Source of the DNA: Branchinecta lynchi
Lineage: Eukaryota; Arthropoda; Branchiopoda; Anostraca; Branchinectidae
Reading direction: 5' to 3'
Length of the DNA stretch: 64,000 nt
Assembly: GCA_023053575.1 (NCBI GenBank)
Contig: JAKZAP010000019.1
Coordinates: forward strand, 1,178,001-1,242,000
How positions within the stretch are numbered: position 1 is the first letter of the stretch; each line of letters begins with the position of its first letter. Positions 1-11,490 of the stretch are shown here, piece after piece. The notes beneath the pieces were generated by a model that saw nothing but the letters and a program-made list of their open reading frames with translations, had not been told where the DNA came from and searched no databases. The translations under genes were made by a program, and so were the position numbers.

Positions 1-177
1 GTATAAACATAGTAAATAAATAAAAATATAATAAAAACATAAATATTCCGTGTTTCTCGTTTTGTCCGATCTTCTTAATAAAATCTACTTTAAACTCATC
101 AGTTTGAGCGCTTCTGTATTAAGTCACTAGATGGTCCCATGGTAGCAACGCGAGTCCTGACGTAAACCTCAAACATT

Positions 178-520
178 CTTTTCTTTCTCTCTTTTAAAGA
201 GCCCCTTTCACTTATCCTGCTGTTCATGTTATCCCCAGCTCCCTTCTGGAACTATAAGCTTTTCAAATCCTTTCCTTCCACCATTGTTTCGTTCTGTACT
301 TACGACTTTTTCGGTCGAGCCGAGTTTTGTCAGTCACACAACGCAAACTTGCAGCAAGCTTCAAGGTTCGCGCGTTCAATTTTCAAATATTTGCGTCCAC
401 GTCCGAGAGCGGGAAGGCTGGATAGACTCAACAAGTGCTTACAAGAAAATCGCTAATCCGATGTGGAAAGTATTATAGAAAAACGGTGTTGAAAAAATCC
501 ATCGTGAAAAAATCATCCAG
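178..520. repeat. Dispersed repeat, copy 1
   Basis: Aligns by eye with 48945-49380 in the same orientation. Shared blocks include the stretch around CCCCAGCT, TATAAGCTT, CCGAGTTTTGT and the GGAAGGCT/AGATTGACTCGACAAG block. The copies differ by many substitutions and indels, so this is an old family. Neither copy shows terminal repeats or a coding frame, so the class is unknown. Confidence 0.6.
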
Positions 521-1020
521 TCAGACCTGTGCTAGAAGCAGTCTGCTCGTCTAACTGAATACTCAGTTTTGTTTTATTCGTATTAGCGAAATATATTCAG
601 TAGCCTAAGTGCCAAAACACGACGACGGCTTTGTTAGGTTATGGTCGTTTACCAAGCAAATGGCCAAACAGTCTGTTCTAGACTGGGCATCGAGGAGTCC
701 GTTTTTGGGTGGTCGGAATTAACCCCATTATTTATTGTTGGTCACCAAAGCAAACACTTTCAACTCGTCAACCTGCCAATTAGTCTGCTTAACAACTAGT
801 AACAGGTGACACTTTACTAAAATTATGGCAGGTGAGTTGGGCTGTATAGGCTAATAACTAGATATCAGGGCTCCCCCTCGAACATTCCAAGTGTACCAGC
901 AAAGCCTAGTCTCCTCGTGAACAGTGCAAGGACACTTTAAAAAGTTTATCCCAGTAAGGATTAAAGTTAACTGCAGTATTTGCTAATGGGATTAATCTTT
1001 GGGATTAATCTTTATTTTGA
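521..1020. other. No gene seen
   Basis: AT-rich sequence with stops in all frames. I recognise no repeat family here. Confidence 0.5.
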
Positions 1021-1069
1021 TTTTAATAAAATTGAGCTGAACTGAACTGAACTAAATTGAACTGAACTT
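1021..1069 (+). repeat. 3' tail of an older retroposon
   Basis: AATAAAATTGAG followed by imperfect tandem GAACT/GAATT pentamers. Similar tails occur at 21190-21219 and 22198-22241. The LINE at 1070 landed in this tail. Confidence 0.55.
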
Positions 1070-2201
1070 GTTCAGATACTTTCCAGATTAACTACGGAGT
1101 ACCTCAGGGCTCTGTCCTTGGACCTATTCTATTTCTTCTTTTTATAAACGATTTACCGGAAGTTTTGCCTCTTTGTAAAATTATAATGTTTGCTGATGAT
1201 GTAGTAATTTTTTCTTCTCACCGGGACCTAGCAGTTCTTTTCCAGAACCTTGAAAGCACGTTACTAGCTGTATCTGATTGGTACTCAAGGAATTTACTAG
1301 CTCTTAACGAGAAAAAATGCCAATATATGTTATTTTCGCGTACTGGATCAGTCAGTTCAGATAGCTTCTCTCTTTTGTTAAATGGTCTTGAATTAAAAAG
1401 GGTTGATCAGTTTAAATACCTTGGTATAATTTTAGATGAAAATTTGTCGTTTCATAAACATGTGAAAACACTATCGTTAAAAATTTCCCGAAATATTGGT
1501 ATGCTATCACGTCTTCGTTATTTTTTTCCTAAAAATATTCTAAAATCAATTTATTATTCTTTTGTCCACCCATATTTTCTTTATTGTATTTCTGTTTGGG
1601 CTTCTACCTTTTCATCTGTATTTAAACCTCTCCAAATACTCCAGAATAAAGCAATGAGGATTCTTTTTAATGTTGAATACAGATCTTCAGTTAGACACAT
1701 ATATGGGACTTCAGGAATATATTCCTTGGATCAACTTCATACAATGTCTATTTCTAATATTTGCCATGATTATCTATACAATAGTTTACCTTCAAATTTC
1801 TCTGGTATTTTTCCAACTAATTCCCAATTTCATAATTATCCAACCACTCATCGTTCAGATTTTTCGTGCGAATTTCGCCCTACGTCAAGAGCGAGTTTCA
1901 GCATCCGTCACACTGGGCCAAAAATCTGGAACTCAATTCCAGTATCAGTGCGAGAATGTAGCAATAAGCGACAGTTTCTAAAATTACTGAAAAAAAAATT
2001 TACGACGCGTAGTTGAGCAATTTCTTTTGTTTTCGTTCTCTTTTTGTTGATGTCAAAATGTAGTTAGAAGATGGCTTTTTATTTTATTTTCGTTGTGCAA
2101 CATTGTCAGTGCTAAAGTATGCCACCAGGCATGTGCACTGGTCCGTGATTTTTATCTATGTTTGTTGTAATTAAAATACTACTACTACTAAAAAAAAAAA
2201 C
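1070..2201 (+). mobile_element. 5'-truncated LINE flanked by 10-bp TSD
   Basis: The fragment begins in the RT domain, contains the RT C-terminus and a short 3' UTR, and ends in TAC repeats plus an A-run at 2170-2200. AACTGAACTT occurs immediately before it (1060-1069) and immediately after it (2202-2211), as expected of target-primed reverse transcription with 5' truncation. The left TSD lies in a GAACT repeat, which slightly weakens the argument. Confidence 0.8.
1072..2016 (+). CDS. LINE reverse transcriptase, C-terminal part
   Basis: This is an open frame of 314 codons plus stop that enters the RT domain partway. GVPQGSVLGP (1096-1125) is RT motif 4. FADD at 1189-1200 carries the catalytic aspartates. 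FKYLGI follows near 1411-1428. The C-terminal region has the GPKIWNSIP block (about 1915-1941) common to CR1/Jockey-group LINEs. The endonuclease and the N-terminal RT motifs are missing through 5' truncation, so the piece cannot mobilise itself. The frame is uninterrupted to the stop, which suggests a fairly young insertion. There is no real start codon; the start given is the truncation point. RT and LINE identity are firm, the exact clade is not. Confidence 0.88.
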   Translation, partial: SDTFQINYGVPQGSVLGPILFLLFINDLPEVLPLCKIIMFADDVVIFSSHRDLAVLFQNLESTLLAVSDWYSRNLLALNEKKCQYMLFSRTGSVSSDSFSLLLNGLELKRVDQFKYLGIILDENLSFHKHVKTLSLKISRNIGMLSRLRYFFPKNILKSIYYSFVHPYFLYCISVWASTFSSVFKPLQILQNKAMRILFNVEYRSSVRHIYGTSGIYSLDQLHTMSISNICHDYLYNSLPSNFSGIFPTNSQFHNYPTTHRSDFSCEFRPTSRASFSIRHTGPKIWNSIPVSVRECSNKRQFLKLLKKKFTTRS

Positions 2202-2212
2202 AACTGAACTTA

Positions 2213-2266
2213 TCTCTACTGGGATAAGATTACACCGAGTTAGAGATGATCTTATCTGAGTAGAGA
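2213..2266. repeat. Imperfect hairpin
   Basis: Arms 2213-2230 and 2249-2266 match at 16 of 18 positions. No known role. Confidence 0.5.
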
Positions 2267-2269
2267 CAA

Positions 2270-3241
2270 AGAATAATCCCAGTAGCCAATACTGCAAGAT
2301 TTTTTTACAGTGTAATCGGAAGCAAATTAGATTAGATTTCCAGCCTACATGCTTCTTTCGCAGTTTCGAAAAAGTTGAGCCCTCTCAAACGCCCCTTCAA
2401 GGACCTAAAATCCGACGCAGAACTCTGAATGGCGCGCAACAAGGTCTCTACCGTAATTCCCTCATGGCGACCGGATCCGGTCACGACATAAAACTTTCAT
2501 CCAAATAAGGTTCTTTTTCATTCTCATCCATTCGGAATTAAGCATGTCAAAGAAATCCGGATTCCTCGCCGGATTCCACTTCCCTCCACCGAACCGACGG
2601 TTTCCCGAATCTGGAAAATTATGCCTTGGATTTGTTAGTTTTTTAAAGTTTATTTTTTCTTCTTTTATTTGGCAACAAATCTCGCTCGTTTCATACAGGC
2701 AAACCCATCCAACTCAGATAATATCGCAGATTCAAATTCAACAAACTCATTCCACGATCAAGACTGGAATGCGACTACAGAATAAATAGAAGGAAGGAGA
2801 CGGATTATGATATTAAAAAAAAACCTTCACCACTCCCCCAATACCATACTTAAATGACTAGTTTACCTAATGAACCAATGACTAGTTTACGGGTTACGGG
2901 CAACGTAACTTGATTCAGTGCGTTGCATTGTGTTGAGTCAACTCTTCAATAATGCCTGTCAAGCTTCACATTTTGTAGGGCCAAGTCCTACGTCATAGAG
3001 ACTTCCGAGTGGCAAATGTCGGACATGTGATCATGCCAAATATCAAGTTTCATCCGAATCGGTAAATATGTTTTTTTAAGTTTAGCGTGATTCGAGGTTA
3101 AGGTTCAAACCCCGATGAGTTTTGTCACGTCAAAAAACAAAAACATTAACAGAATACGAAATGCTTTGCGAATCCTCTCTGGTGAAACATATTTTTGTTT
3201 TATTTTTGCTACGGTAAATCAACATAGCCGCAGAGTTATTA
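2270..3241. other. No gene seen
   Basis: No convincing reading frame. At 3040-3060 there is a TCAAGTTTCAT-type motif like that of the degenerate satellite at 9.1-10.1 kb, possibly a scrap of it. Confidence 0.4.
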
Positions 3242-3249
3242 CGTTGAAG

Positions 3250-3417
3250 CAGGCCCGTATCCAGGAATTTGTTTCAGGGGGGGGGGCTTTCGGGGGAGAG
3301 TTGCCGGCGGGTCGGACAAAAACGTACAAAAAGACACAGATCAGAGGGAAAAGCCTATCAAAATGATTATTTGTGTATGTGGTCAACCCCCTACCCCCCC
3401 CCCTAGATACGGCCCTG
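3250..3417. mobile_element. Short non-autonomous hAT element
   Basis: The ends are CAGGCCCGTATCCAGG and CCTAGATACGGCCCTG, near-perfect inverted repeats with the CAG start typical of hAT. The flanks CGTTGAAG (3242-3249) and TGTTGAAG (3418-3425) match at 7 of 8, consistent with an 8-bp TSD. G and C runs lie just inside each end. No coding capacity. Confidence 0.82.
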
Positions 3418-3425
3418 TGTTGAAG

Positions 3426-4554
3426 TAATAGCCTGTAATGCAGGGCAGCGCTCTCTTCGAGACTTCTGAACAATCGTCAATGCGTTGTATTTCACAAGAA
3501 ATATCAATCTGGAACCCATTTTGAAGGGGGAGTTCGAGCAGAATGTACAGTGCGACGTTGAATTTTAAAAATGAGAAGAGGCGTCCTAACGAGAGACTAG
3601 ACATGTAAAACAATTGTTTTTTGTCCACTTCAACAGTCCATCTCCATGTAAATGCTGGCTTGTCCTTGTCCAAGTTCACTTAAAATAGTTAGTTACGCTG
3701 AAAGAATCTACGACGAACACCGTTTTGGAAGACTTTTGTATAATGACCTATTTTACGCATTTTATGTTATCATTACTGAAATGATTGAATTTTTCTATAG
3801 ATTTTACTGTGATTATGTTTGAAGTAAAGGTCTAATTCGGTGCATGCGCTCTGAGCTACTCTGCTCTAGTTAATCTTCTAGTCTTCTTGTTTCGGTGACA
3901 TCCTAACGTTCAAGTCAACTGGTACAAGCCGAGACCCGGTATGACCGTGGAAAGATCTAGTGCCGAGAGCATTACGTTAGAGTAAGGGACAGTAGCGAGA
4001 GTAGTGAAAAATTGGTTCCGGCTACCCCCCCCCCTCCCGGTACCAAACCCCGACAACCCCCCCCCCCCCCCCCCCCAACCAGAAACAGCGCGATCGGCCC
4101 TTAAAGCAATCGACCTTTGAGCCAAAGGCTTGAAGTGCCAGAAGACTCATATAAATTATACTTATTATATATGTTTTGGTGATTTCATTTTTTTTTGTGT
4201 GGGGGAAAGGGGGGACATTACTTGGCAATTCGAAATGGGAACGAATTGGAGAACCTGGCATTTCTCTTAGCTTTTATAACTGTACACATACAATCTGGGT
4301 GCGGTTTACGCTGTAGAATAACCCGTGATTGAAACGCTGGGGAATAGTGTGACTGAAATTCTAAAGTTGGCGTAGAACTCGCCTAAGGTAAAAAAAAAAA
4401 GTTCGCGTGAAGTCCAAAACAAGAAGTTCCTACTTTTGAGTTACCAAGATCATACCAAATCACTGAACTGAAAACTTGGGTAGACCAGCCGACACATATT
4501 ATAGGCTAACACAGGTTTTCTTATGTATATTATATATGTACATTTTCTTATGTA
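3426..4554. other. No gene seen; long C run
   Basis: No convincing gene. C runs at 4025-4034 and 4057-4076 and a G run near 4210 may be hAT debris like that at 3250. I could not find paired ends. Confidence 0.4.
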
Positions 4555-6047
4555 TATCCGTTGATATTAATTGCTATTATAGCGAGCTCGTCCATTGCTT
4601 TAAATTCGCAGCAGATATTGCTGTACCGACTGAGAGAATTCGAGTTGGTACAAGGAAACCTATTTGGAAAGTCAGTCCTGAAGTTCAAAAGGCATAAAAC
4701 ACGGCAAAAGTTGGCTAAAAATTTGGATTGCTTGTGGACGCCCAGGGAATGGTACTGTCTTTAATCTAAAAGCTAAAACGAAACGTGAATACAAATCTTC
4801 ACTTAAAAATGCTCGTTTGAATGGCTTAGATGCTCCCACTGACAAAAAAGCGTGGCAAAAGGTCCTTCGTACAGATAAAGGTTCAGCTATACCTCCTTCC
4901 GCTCTAACTATGGCTGACTGGACCAGCCACTACAGTGCTCTATTCACTGGTTGCAAAAACTAGATTCAGCAGCGCTTTGAAAATTTACTTCTTAAATACC
5001 TACCAAGGAAAATAGTTCAACCTTCTGTTCTTCCCGTTACTTATTCTTCCATCGAAATTGCTTTCCGAAAATTAAGAAGAATTGGTTCTACAGATTCTAA
5101 TGGCCTTATTGCCGATTTTTTCAAAATTGAGTGTCCAGCTTTAACACAGCACCTTCAGCTGCTATTTCAAAATTTGTTTATGCCAGGGTTTGGTTCCGAA
5201 TAGTTTTCTCTTGGGTACTATAACATCGGTGATTAAGCGAGGGAAAGATGCGGACCTTTGCAAAAGCTATCGGCCAATTACAGTTTCCTGTACCATAAGT
5301 AAAATCCTGGAATACCTCCTTCTTCCAGAAATAGTTGAAAAATGTCGCTTTGGTTCAATGCAGTTTGGATTCCGTTCGAGCGCCAGTTGTGCGCACGCTC
5401 ATCACATATTGACAAAAATGATGAAACAGGCTACCCATGACAAGTCTTCTATACATATATGTTCTATAGATATAACTGGTGCTGTTGACGATATAACTCA
5501 TTCTCAGGCCCTATTTTCTCTCATTACTTCTGGCGTGAATCTGTCTGTTGTCTATCTGTTAAAATTTTGGTATGGTCATTCTTCAGTAAGGTTCAAATGG
5601 CAAGGTAGCTTGTCAAAGATTATTCCTGTCCTTGGCGAACACCAGTCTGGATCTCCCTATATCTCCCAAATCGGCCATACCTTCTTGTCTCGATTCTTTG
5701 CATCCTGCTATTTCTATAAAGACTATGCCTTCAGCTACATAGCCTACGCGTACGACTTGCTCTTAGTAAGTCGTAGTCGATCCACACTCACAAAAAATGT
5801 AAGTAAGCTGTCGTCGGAACTTCTCAAAATTGGCCTTGAAGTTAACCTGTCAAAGTGTGAGTACCTACATTTCAATCCTTCGTCAAATGGTTCGAATGCA
5901 TCTAAAGCTTCTATATCTCTTGGATCGTTCATCGTCAAATCAACAGACTCTCTACGGTCTCGGCATAACGTTCAAATCTTCATTGTCAAAATTCTGCTCT
6001 TCAGTTCAGTGTTGCCACTCGACCGGCATCGCTTAGCGGTGCCGGCC
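4555..6047 (+). pseudogene. LINE endonuclease-RT pseudogene
   Basis: The fragment starts in the linker after the endonuclease (VPTERIRVGTRKPIW, about 4621-4665), then passes through a frameshift near 4695 and the 'EYKSSLKNARLNGLD' linker. In-frame stops lie near 4961 and 5202. RT motifs follow: SYRPI (5265-5279), QFGFRSSAS (about 5362-5388) and IDITGAVDDI in place of the usual aspartate motif. The catalytic box near 5745-5756 reads YAYD, not YADD, so one catalytic aspartate is replaced by tyrosine. The frame shifts again near 5950 and similarity ends near 6037, just after the LGITFKSS block. Stops, frameshifts and the altered catalytic box make it dead. Confidence 0.82.
6024..6046. repeat. 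GC-rich hairpin
   Basis: CCGGCATCGC, loop TTA, GCGGTGCCGG: a 10-bp stem with one G-T pair. It sits where similarity of the LINE pseudogene ends. Confidence 0.55.
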
Positions 6048-6165
6048 TCGTCAAAAAGCGGCATTTCCGCGGTAACCTTCAACCAAAATGCGATAAAATT
6101 CGGGGCATGCCCAAATTTTTTTTCTATTTTGGGTAGAGAAAGGGTCACAAATTTTATGTGGTGAA

Positions 6166-6204
6166 CAGTGGCGTCGCTAGCCAAAATGTTTGGTGGGCGG
6201 GGAA
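6166..6204 (+). mobile_element. Solo end of a G-run hAT family
   Basis: CAGTGGCGTCGCTAGCC followed by AAAATGTTTGG and a G-rich stretch. It matches the reverse complement of the right end of the complete hAT element at 36333-36654 and the ends at 7794 and 61661. No partner end was found. A (TTAC)n tail at 6233-6253 is a separate retroposon remnant. Confidence 0.55.
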
Positions 6205-7100
6205 AGGTAAGGTATGGCGGGTCTAAAAGAAATTACTTACTTACTTACTTATTAAAGAAGGTAAGATACGTGTTGCTTGTTACTAGATAGACGATCTGCT
6301 AGTAGTCGAAAACCGAAAATAAATTCTGGACTCCATGAACAAGCACAGTTTGTGCTCTTTTCTATGCATTCATTTTTTTTTTATATTGTGGGATCTCGGG
6401 GAGGTCATGTTAACACAAACATGATACTTCTAATCATTGCAGGAAGTCTGTAGTGCAAAAACACACCATCCAATTTCAGCACAATGCAGACGACGTCAAA
6501 GAGAGACAGTTGGGCGTTTCCCAGAATTTGTGTAGCAGAAGAAAAAATAGCGGAAATGCCCCCCTCTGGTTCGGAATTCTCCGAGAGGAAGACGAAGGAG
6601 AAGACGGAAACAATACCACTGAGAAACACGGGTGCCTTTTAGGGTGCCTTTTTAGAAGAAAATGCCTATAGCAATTAACAACGATGGAGAAAGGAGTATT
6701 CCCACGATTCCAACCAATTCAAAAGAGAGCATGCAAAGTAATCCCGGGAATGGGATGTGAGGATTACGAAAAAATCTTGGAGAAACTAGATCAAGTCGTT
6801 AATACAAAAGAGGCATATATATACTTACTATGAGATTCGGTGCTATAACCCGACATAGATCGATACATTCTCCGAAAAACAGTTGCTGAAATACTAGAAT
6901 GACTGACAGTGGTACCATACATAGTTAAACAAATTTAGGAATTAGCTATGTAATTTTGGACTGTCTTCGGTACTGATGTATTTATTCATGAACTGAGGGC
7001 AAGTTGACACATACACAGCTATTTTTTTTTTTACATTTTATGGATATTATAGATATTTCTCTTTTGTGAAAAAGAAGGAAAATAGGAGCAATGGACTTAT
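6205..7100. other. No gene seen
   Basis: Contains the (TTAC)n run at 6233-6253, which resembles the LINE tail near 27400-27426. Otherwise AT-rich, unassigned sequence. Confidence 0.4.
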
Positions 7101-7480
7101 ACAGGATACGGATATTACGGATAAACAAGAGCTAAAAACTCATATGTCACTTGTTACAGAAAGATTATACAAGAAAACAAATAAGGACGTCATAACGTCC
7201 ACGCCCCCTCCAGCTCCCCCACCGTCGTCGGTTCTGCTCGTACCACTATTCACGTTTCGGCCTAGTCGGATTACCCGTTCCTACTGAAAATACTATTTCC
7301 CAGAAATGTACGGCATGCCCACCAACTCCAAGCACCGAGGTCGGAACGGCCCTGAAACAAAAATATATATCTAGGGCATATGATATCTTTGTCGTCCAAT
7401 TTTCGTCCCATTCGCTCTACCCAATCGCGTGAAAGAAAATTGTGGACCGACTCGAATTCCCCCTCCGTGACCCAATGCGG
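7101..7480 (-). repeat. Degenerate satellite-like repeat
   Basis: Holds the block AACAAGAGCTAAAAACTCAT (7122-7141; similar at 16099-16118) and the CCCCTCCAGCTCCCCC block (7204-7219) that recurs at 16528-16545 and, reversed, at 9124-9140 and 9672-9688. Strand is relative to 9.1-10.1 kb. Confidence 0.45.
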
Positions 7481-7499
7481 TTCGGCTCCACTTAACTCA

Positions 7500-7794
7500 T
7501 TAGCTGCTCCTCCCCCCCCTCCCAATGTTGTCGGCCAGACGGTAAAATTAACAGAGTCGGAGCGACGCCGTGATTTATCCTAAAAACAGTTGATTTTCAT
7601 GAAAACAGTTACTTTTCTGAAAATCGGTTGCTTTTCTGAAAATCGGTTGATTTTCGTCAAAACAGTCAGTTTTTCTGAAAACCAGTCTATTTTTTTCAAA
7701 AATATAATTTTTTCTTGAAAACAGTCGTTTTTTCGGCTCGCCTCGCCCCCCCCCCCAAATTTTTCATTTTTTATTTTGTCTAGTAACGCTTCTG
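7500..7794 (-). mobile_element. Degenerate copy of the 36333-36654 hAT family
   Basis: It shares CCCAATG.TGTCGGCC, the series of AAAACAGT / GAAAATCGGTTG units, a long C run, and the end GTCTAGTAACGCTTCTG with 36333-36654. The left terminus is missing and no TSD could be paired. Confidence 0.6.
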
Positions 7795-8065
7795 CCGGCA
7801 CCCCCTCTCTAACTGTGCCCACAAGGGTCAAATCCAACTGGAACCCGAAATGGTGAATCGAGGGTATATACCATATGTTTATACCATATGTTTATTTAGC
7901 ATTTCAGCTAAAAAGACTCACAGCCGAAGTAAAATATAAAATAAAGCAAACCAACCAGGTAATTCTTCACCAGTCTCAACTACTTTGTCAATATGCGCTT
8001 TTGTACATAATTTCGTTGTGTTTTGTTTTCTATTTTTGTTTCTCCATAAGATGTACTTAGAAAAT

Positions 8066-8200
8066 ATTCCTTGACGAGGACCCTTGCCAAGAAGGGCCTA
8101 AATACCGCTGAAGAATCGTAGCTGACGTATTCGTTGTATGCATTATTTGAATATATGTACTTAGAATATATGTATTGTTTGAACATATATACTTATATAC
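8066..8200 (+). repeat. Decayed hammerhead-bearing repeat
   Basis: GACGAGGACCCTTGCCAAGA begins at 8073 and is followed by AGCTGACGTAT and GCATTATTTGAATATATG. Compared with the complete copies at 46464 and 47047, the core reads TTGACGA instead of CTGACGA and TAAA instead of GAAA, so cleavage activity is not expected. Confidence 0.65.
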
Positions 8201-8258
8201 CCGAGAACATATATACCCGAGAAATCTACCGTCAGCGGGAAGAACCCCTGACACTAGA

Positions 8259-8656
8259 CGCGTATTCTCGCTGTTCCCCGAGGACTCCACTGGAGGAGTC
8301 TTCGCGTTTTTGTTTGTCCTGGGGACTCATTCCCCGTATTCTCGCTAGTCCCCGTGGACGGAAATTGCTCCGATTATCATCACCATCGTCAAAAAGACTC
8401 CCTTTCAGATTCGGAGGGGAATCAGTTTTGCTGGTGTTGGTGCAATATAAAATCAATTAAAAATAATCAGAATAAACAAACCAAAAACAAAGGGCAGACT
8501 AATTTCGTCTACTGCATGTTTTTTTTTAACAAAATCCGTTTGAAAGCATTCCCCATGTTCTCACTCTTTTCTTTACGCGGAGACCGCGTCGAATGACACC
8601 CTCTATTCTCGCTGTTCCCTTCGATTCCCCGAGACTCCTCGGGGAACGGCGAGAAT
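8259..8656. repeat. Cluster of TATTCTCGCTGTTCCC units
   Basis: Direct copies begin near 8261, 8338 and 8611, with an inverted copy (GGGAACGGCGAGAATAT) near 8641-8657. The last two form a hairpin at about 8612-8655. This may be a broken TIR element; no TSD is clear. Confidence 0.5.
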
Positions 8657-8660
8657 ATAC

Positions 8661-9115
8661 CTTAGAGAAGGAAGTGGGCTAGGTTATCTTCCCAAACCGT
8701 TAGAGGAGAGCAAAGTTAAGTCTCCCCCAGACCTTTCTTTCTATAACAAAGTTTCTTGTAGCTGAATAGTGGCAAATTATCTGAGCAGAGCTGGAACCAA
8801 GCTTTCAGAGTTACAGGATATAGCTCCAACTAAAGACTAAAACTCATAACCAAATGTTCCTAGTTTAACTACGACTTAACAATATTAGACTTTCAGTTGA
8901 AAGTTGATAACCTTCAATTTCTCCCAAATTGTTTTGTTTTTAATTTCTTTAAAGCACCCTTTGACACCATTCAAGCACCCACCATCAAATACAATTAAAA
9001 CATCCGACCCACCATGATTACCACCAACGATTAGCGTCAACGGATCGAAATAGACTTTGGTGGGAAGAACAAATAAGCCCTAAATACGTTCTTGACAGAA
9101 CTAGACCATATCGGG
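8661..9115. other. No gene seen
   Basis: No reading frame or repeat recognised. Confidence 0.4.
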
Positions 9116-10095
9116 GATCTTTGGGGGAGTTGGAGGGGGTTTTCCAGAATTCTGGTGATCGCGAGTAAGGAGACTTCTAGATGTGGTAAGGACGATGAAA
9201 CTTGGCAGGAATATTAGTTACCAAACGAATTAGACTTAAGGATCTGAGACAATGCCCTAGGAAAACTACCGTTTCTTGATCTGACCATTGGAGTTAAGGG
9301 GAGGAGAATCCAAAAATTACTGATTTCTGTAAGTCACGAACGGGTGGTCCAATTCGAGTAAAAATTTTCTGGTGATAAGAAGCGATGACCTAATCAGACA
9401 AGACACTTCTCCGAACAACATGCGGCAATGGTTGGAGGAGTTGAAAGGATGGGGGGTCTGGAAATTTTTGTGACATGCACAAAAACTAAACGAATGGACC
9501 GAATGGGATGCAACTTTGACAGTAACGATTTCATGGATCCGGACAGGGTACGAGGAGGATGAACCGGAAATTTGCAGATATGCTCCGATTGGAGTCGAAC
9601 TTGAAGGACCAGAAGAAAAGATGACAGAGATACGACGTCTATGTGTCCTAGTCGTATTTGGCCACAGTGTGGGGAGCTGGAGGGGGAGTCCCGGAAATTT
9701 TGTGGCTCGCATAGGGGTGAAACGAGTGGAGGGATTTGAATGAAACTTGAAGAGTAAAGATACGATGTTCCCTAGATTTAGTTTAGGGTCCGAACCAGAT
9801 CTGAACACGGCGGGGGGGGGGCGTCCCGTAGTTTCGCGAAAAATGCTCAGCCTCAAGCGAAAATTGATAGCCGCCGTAAGAGAAGATGCTTTAGATGATT
9901 CGTGTATGTGTCTGGACCAGATTCGGCCGTGGTAGGCGAGTTCGAGGTGGAAGAGTACCGGAAATATTGTGCTCTGACATTTGCTCTAGGGGATCCGAGG
10001 CGATGCCGTGAATGCTCAGACTCAAGTGAAACTAGATATCCTATTTCTAGGTCCGATCATAGGAGGTTGAAAGGGGTATTTTGTGACGTTCTCAT
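9116..10095 (+). repeat. Degenerate tandem (satellite-like) array
   Basis: A GGGGAGTTGGAGGGGG-type block followed by CCGGAAATTTTGTG recurs near 9124, 9430, 9672 and 9940, about 240-310 bp apart. ATGAAACTTGG-type motifs lie between (9196, 9741). Related pieces occur reversed at 7.1, 11.1-11.5 and 16.1-16.8 kb. Several open frames here are by-products of the repeat. Confidence 0.5.
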
Positions 10096-10099
10096 CTAC

Positions 10100-10920
10100 T
10101 TTCTTGCAACACCTACTCGTAACAAGTGCCATATGAGCTCGTAGCTCTGGTTCTAAAAAGTATGGTCAATGTAGGGATTCTTGAATCTACTTAGACTACG
10201 GTGCGCGACTAACCGCTGATCGAAACATGAGCGTTTCTGTAACACTTCCTTAGGGAAGTCAGTGATGGATCGTGTTCTAAAATCAGTGACTCGAATGATA
10301 AAATTATATTTGCATCTGTTTCCGTTTAATTACACATACAAAGAAAGGAAAATAAAAACTTAAATTAAAAGCTTAAACTTTCTTTTCAAGAAAAGAAAGT
10401 CTTCTGGTTCTCTTATTTCGATGGAATCGATCCAGATAAAGGCATCCACGTTTATGGTGAAAAGAAGAACGACAGCGATTCCGGATAAAACCGCAATTCT
10501 TTGGAAATGGGGTTTTAGCGATTAAAAAAAAAAAAATGACTTCCTTTATAGCAAAAGGGAGTGGGGACACAAAATGAATGGGCTCAGATACTGTCATGGA
10601 TGCTATTAAATGTTCTGTGTTATTGTGTCGGTCAGACTGTAAGACTATTCCGAAAGATGCTTAGCTAGGAACGGCCGTGGTCTTACTTGCTCTCCTATCT
10701 TTCAAAAGTCTAAAGACACACTTTCTAGGGCCCTCTCACCTTATTGTTAAACTAGCTTAAGACATAACCTGATCCGCTGTTTGTTAATTTCCGACCCGTT
10801 GTTGACGCTTGAAGCCCTCTCATCTAATTTGTGTTCTCCGATTGGAAAATGACCTGTCCGCGAACCCGTCAACGTGATTCTAAATTAGTGAAGTTTATGG
10901 AAATATTTGTTGAGTGTTTT
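10100..10920. other. No gene seen
   Basis: Contains a short hairpin at 10377-10400 (10-bp arms, 4-base loop). No gene recognised. Confidence 0.4.
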
Positions 10921-11008
10921 GCGATTATTTTATATTTCTTTATTCTTTTTTACTGCACTTAGCCTACGCCCTTGGGCAGGGCGTCACAAACCTTTCATTC
11001 ATTCATTC
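10921..11008 (+). mobile_element. LINE/SINE 3' end with (TTCA)n tail
   Basis: A GC-rich hairpin (CGCCCTTGGGCAGGGCG) is followed closely by TTCATTCATTCATTCAT at 10997-11010. This hairpin-plus-tetramer layout recurs at 27.4, 31.8, 35.1 and 57.0 kb. Confidence 0.55.
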
Positions 11009-11079
11009 ATAACCTAAAATCCTGGACTAGCCTTTGCTTCCTTAGCGCAAAAGTTCCCAGATCCTATTCCTATGAGAGC

Positions 11080-11490
11080 TGTACTACCCAGACCGAACAA
11101 CCCATATGGTCCCTGCCCGTGTTGCTAAATTTCTGGGACCCCCATCCTCCAACTACCCCACCATAACCAGATGCGGCTCGAACACGTAGATGGACTAGGG
11201 CCCTAGTTCCACCCTCACCCATCAAGTTTCACTCGAATCACAGCATTTCGCGGAGATGTCCGCGCCCACTCTACTCCTAACCCGTAGCCAGATGCGGTTT
11301 GGACACATATACGACAATTTTAGGGCATCTACTCCTACCAGCTATCGTTTTAAGTCTAATTTGATCACGTTTCGCAACTTAGACGTGTGACAAGATCCTA
11401 GATTTCCCCTCCCTCATACTCCTACGGATGATTAGAGCACTGAGTCGGGTCTTGTCCATGCGTGCCAAGTTTCACCTATGAATGATGAAT
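11080..11490 (-). repeat. Degenerate satellite-like repeat
   Basis: Reverse-orientation relative of 9116-10095: CCATCCTCCAACTACCCC at 11143, TCAAGTTTCACTCGAATCAC at 11224, GCCAAGTTTCAC at 11469, and two AGATGCGG blocks about 120 bp apart. Confidence 0.45.

Noticed and set aside
4057..4076. Long C run as a G-quadruplex regulatory site
   Set aside because: A pure homopolymer with no neighbouring gene; better read as hAT debris or slippage.
8134..8460. 108-codon open frame over tyrosine-rich sequence
   Set aside because: It is produced by ATATAC/ATATGT repeats and the TTCTCGC repeat cluster.
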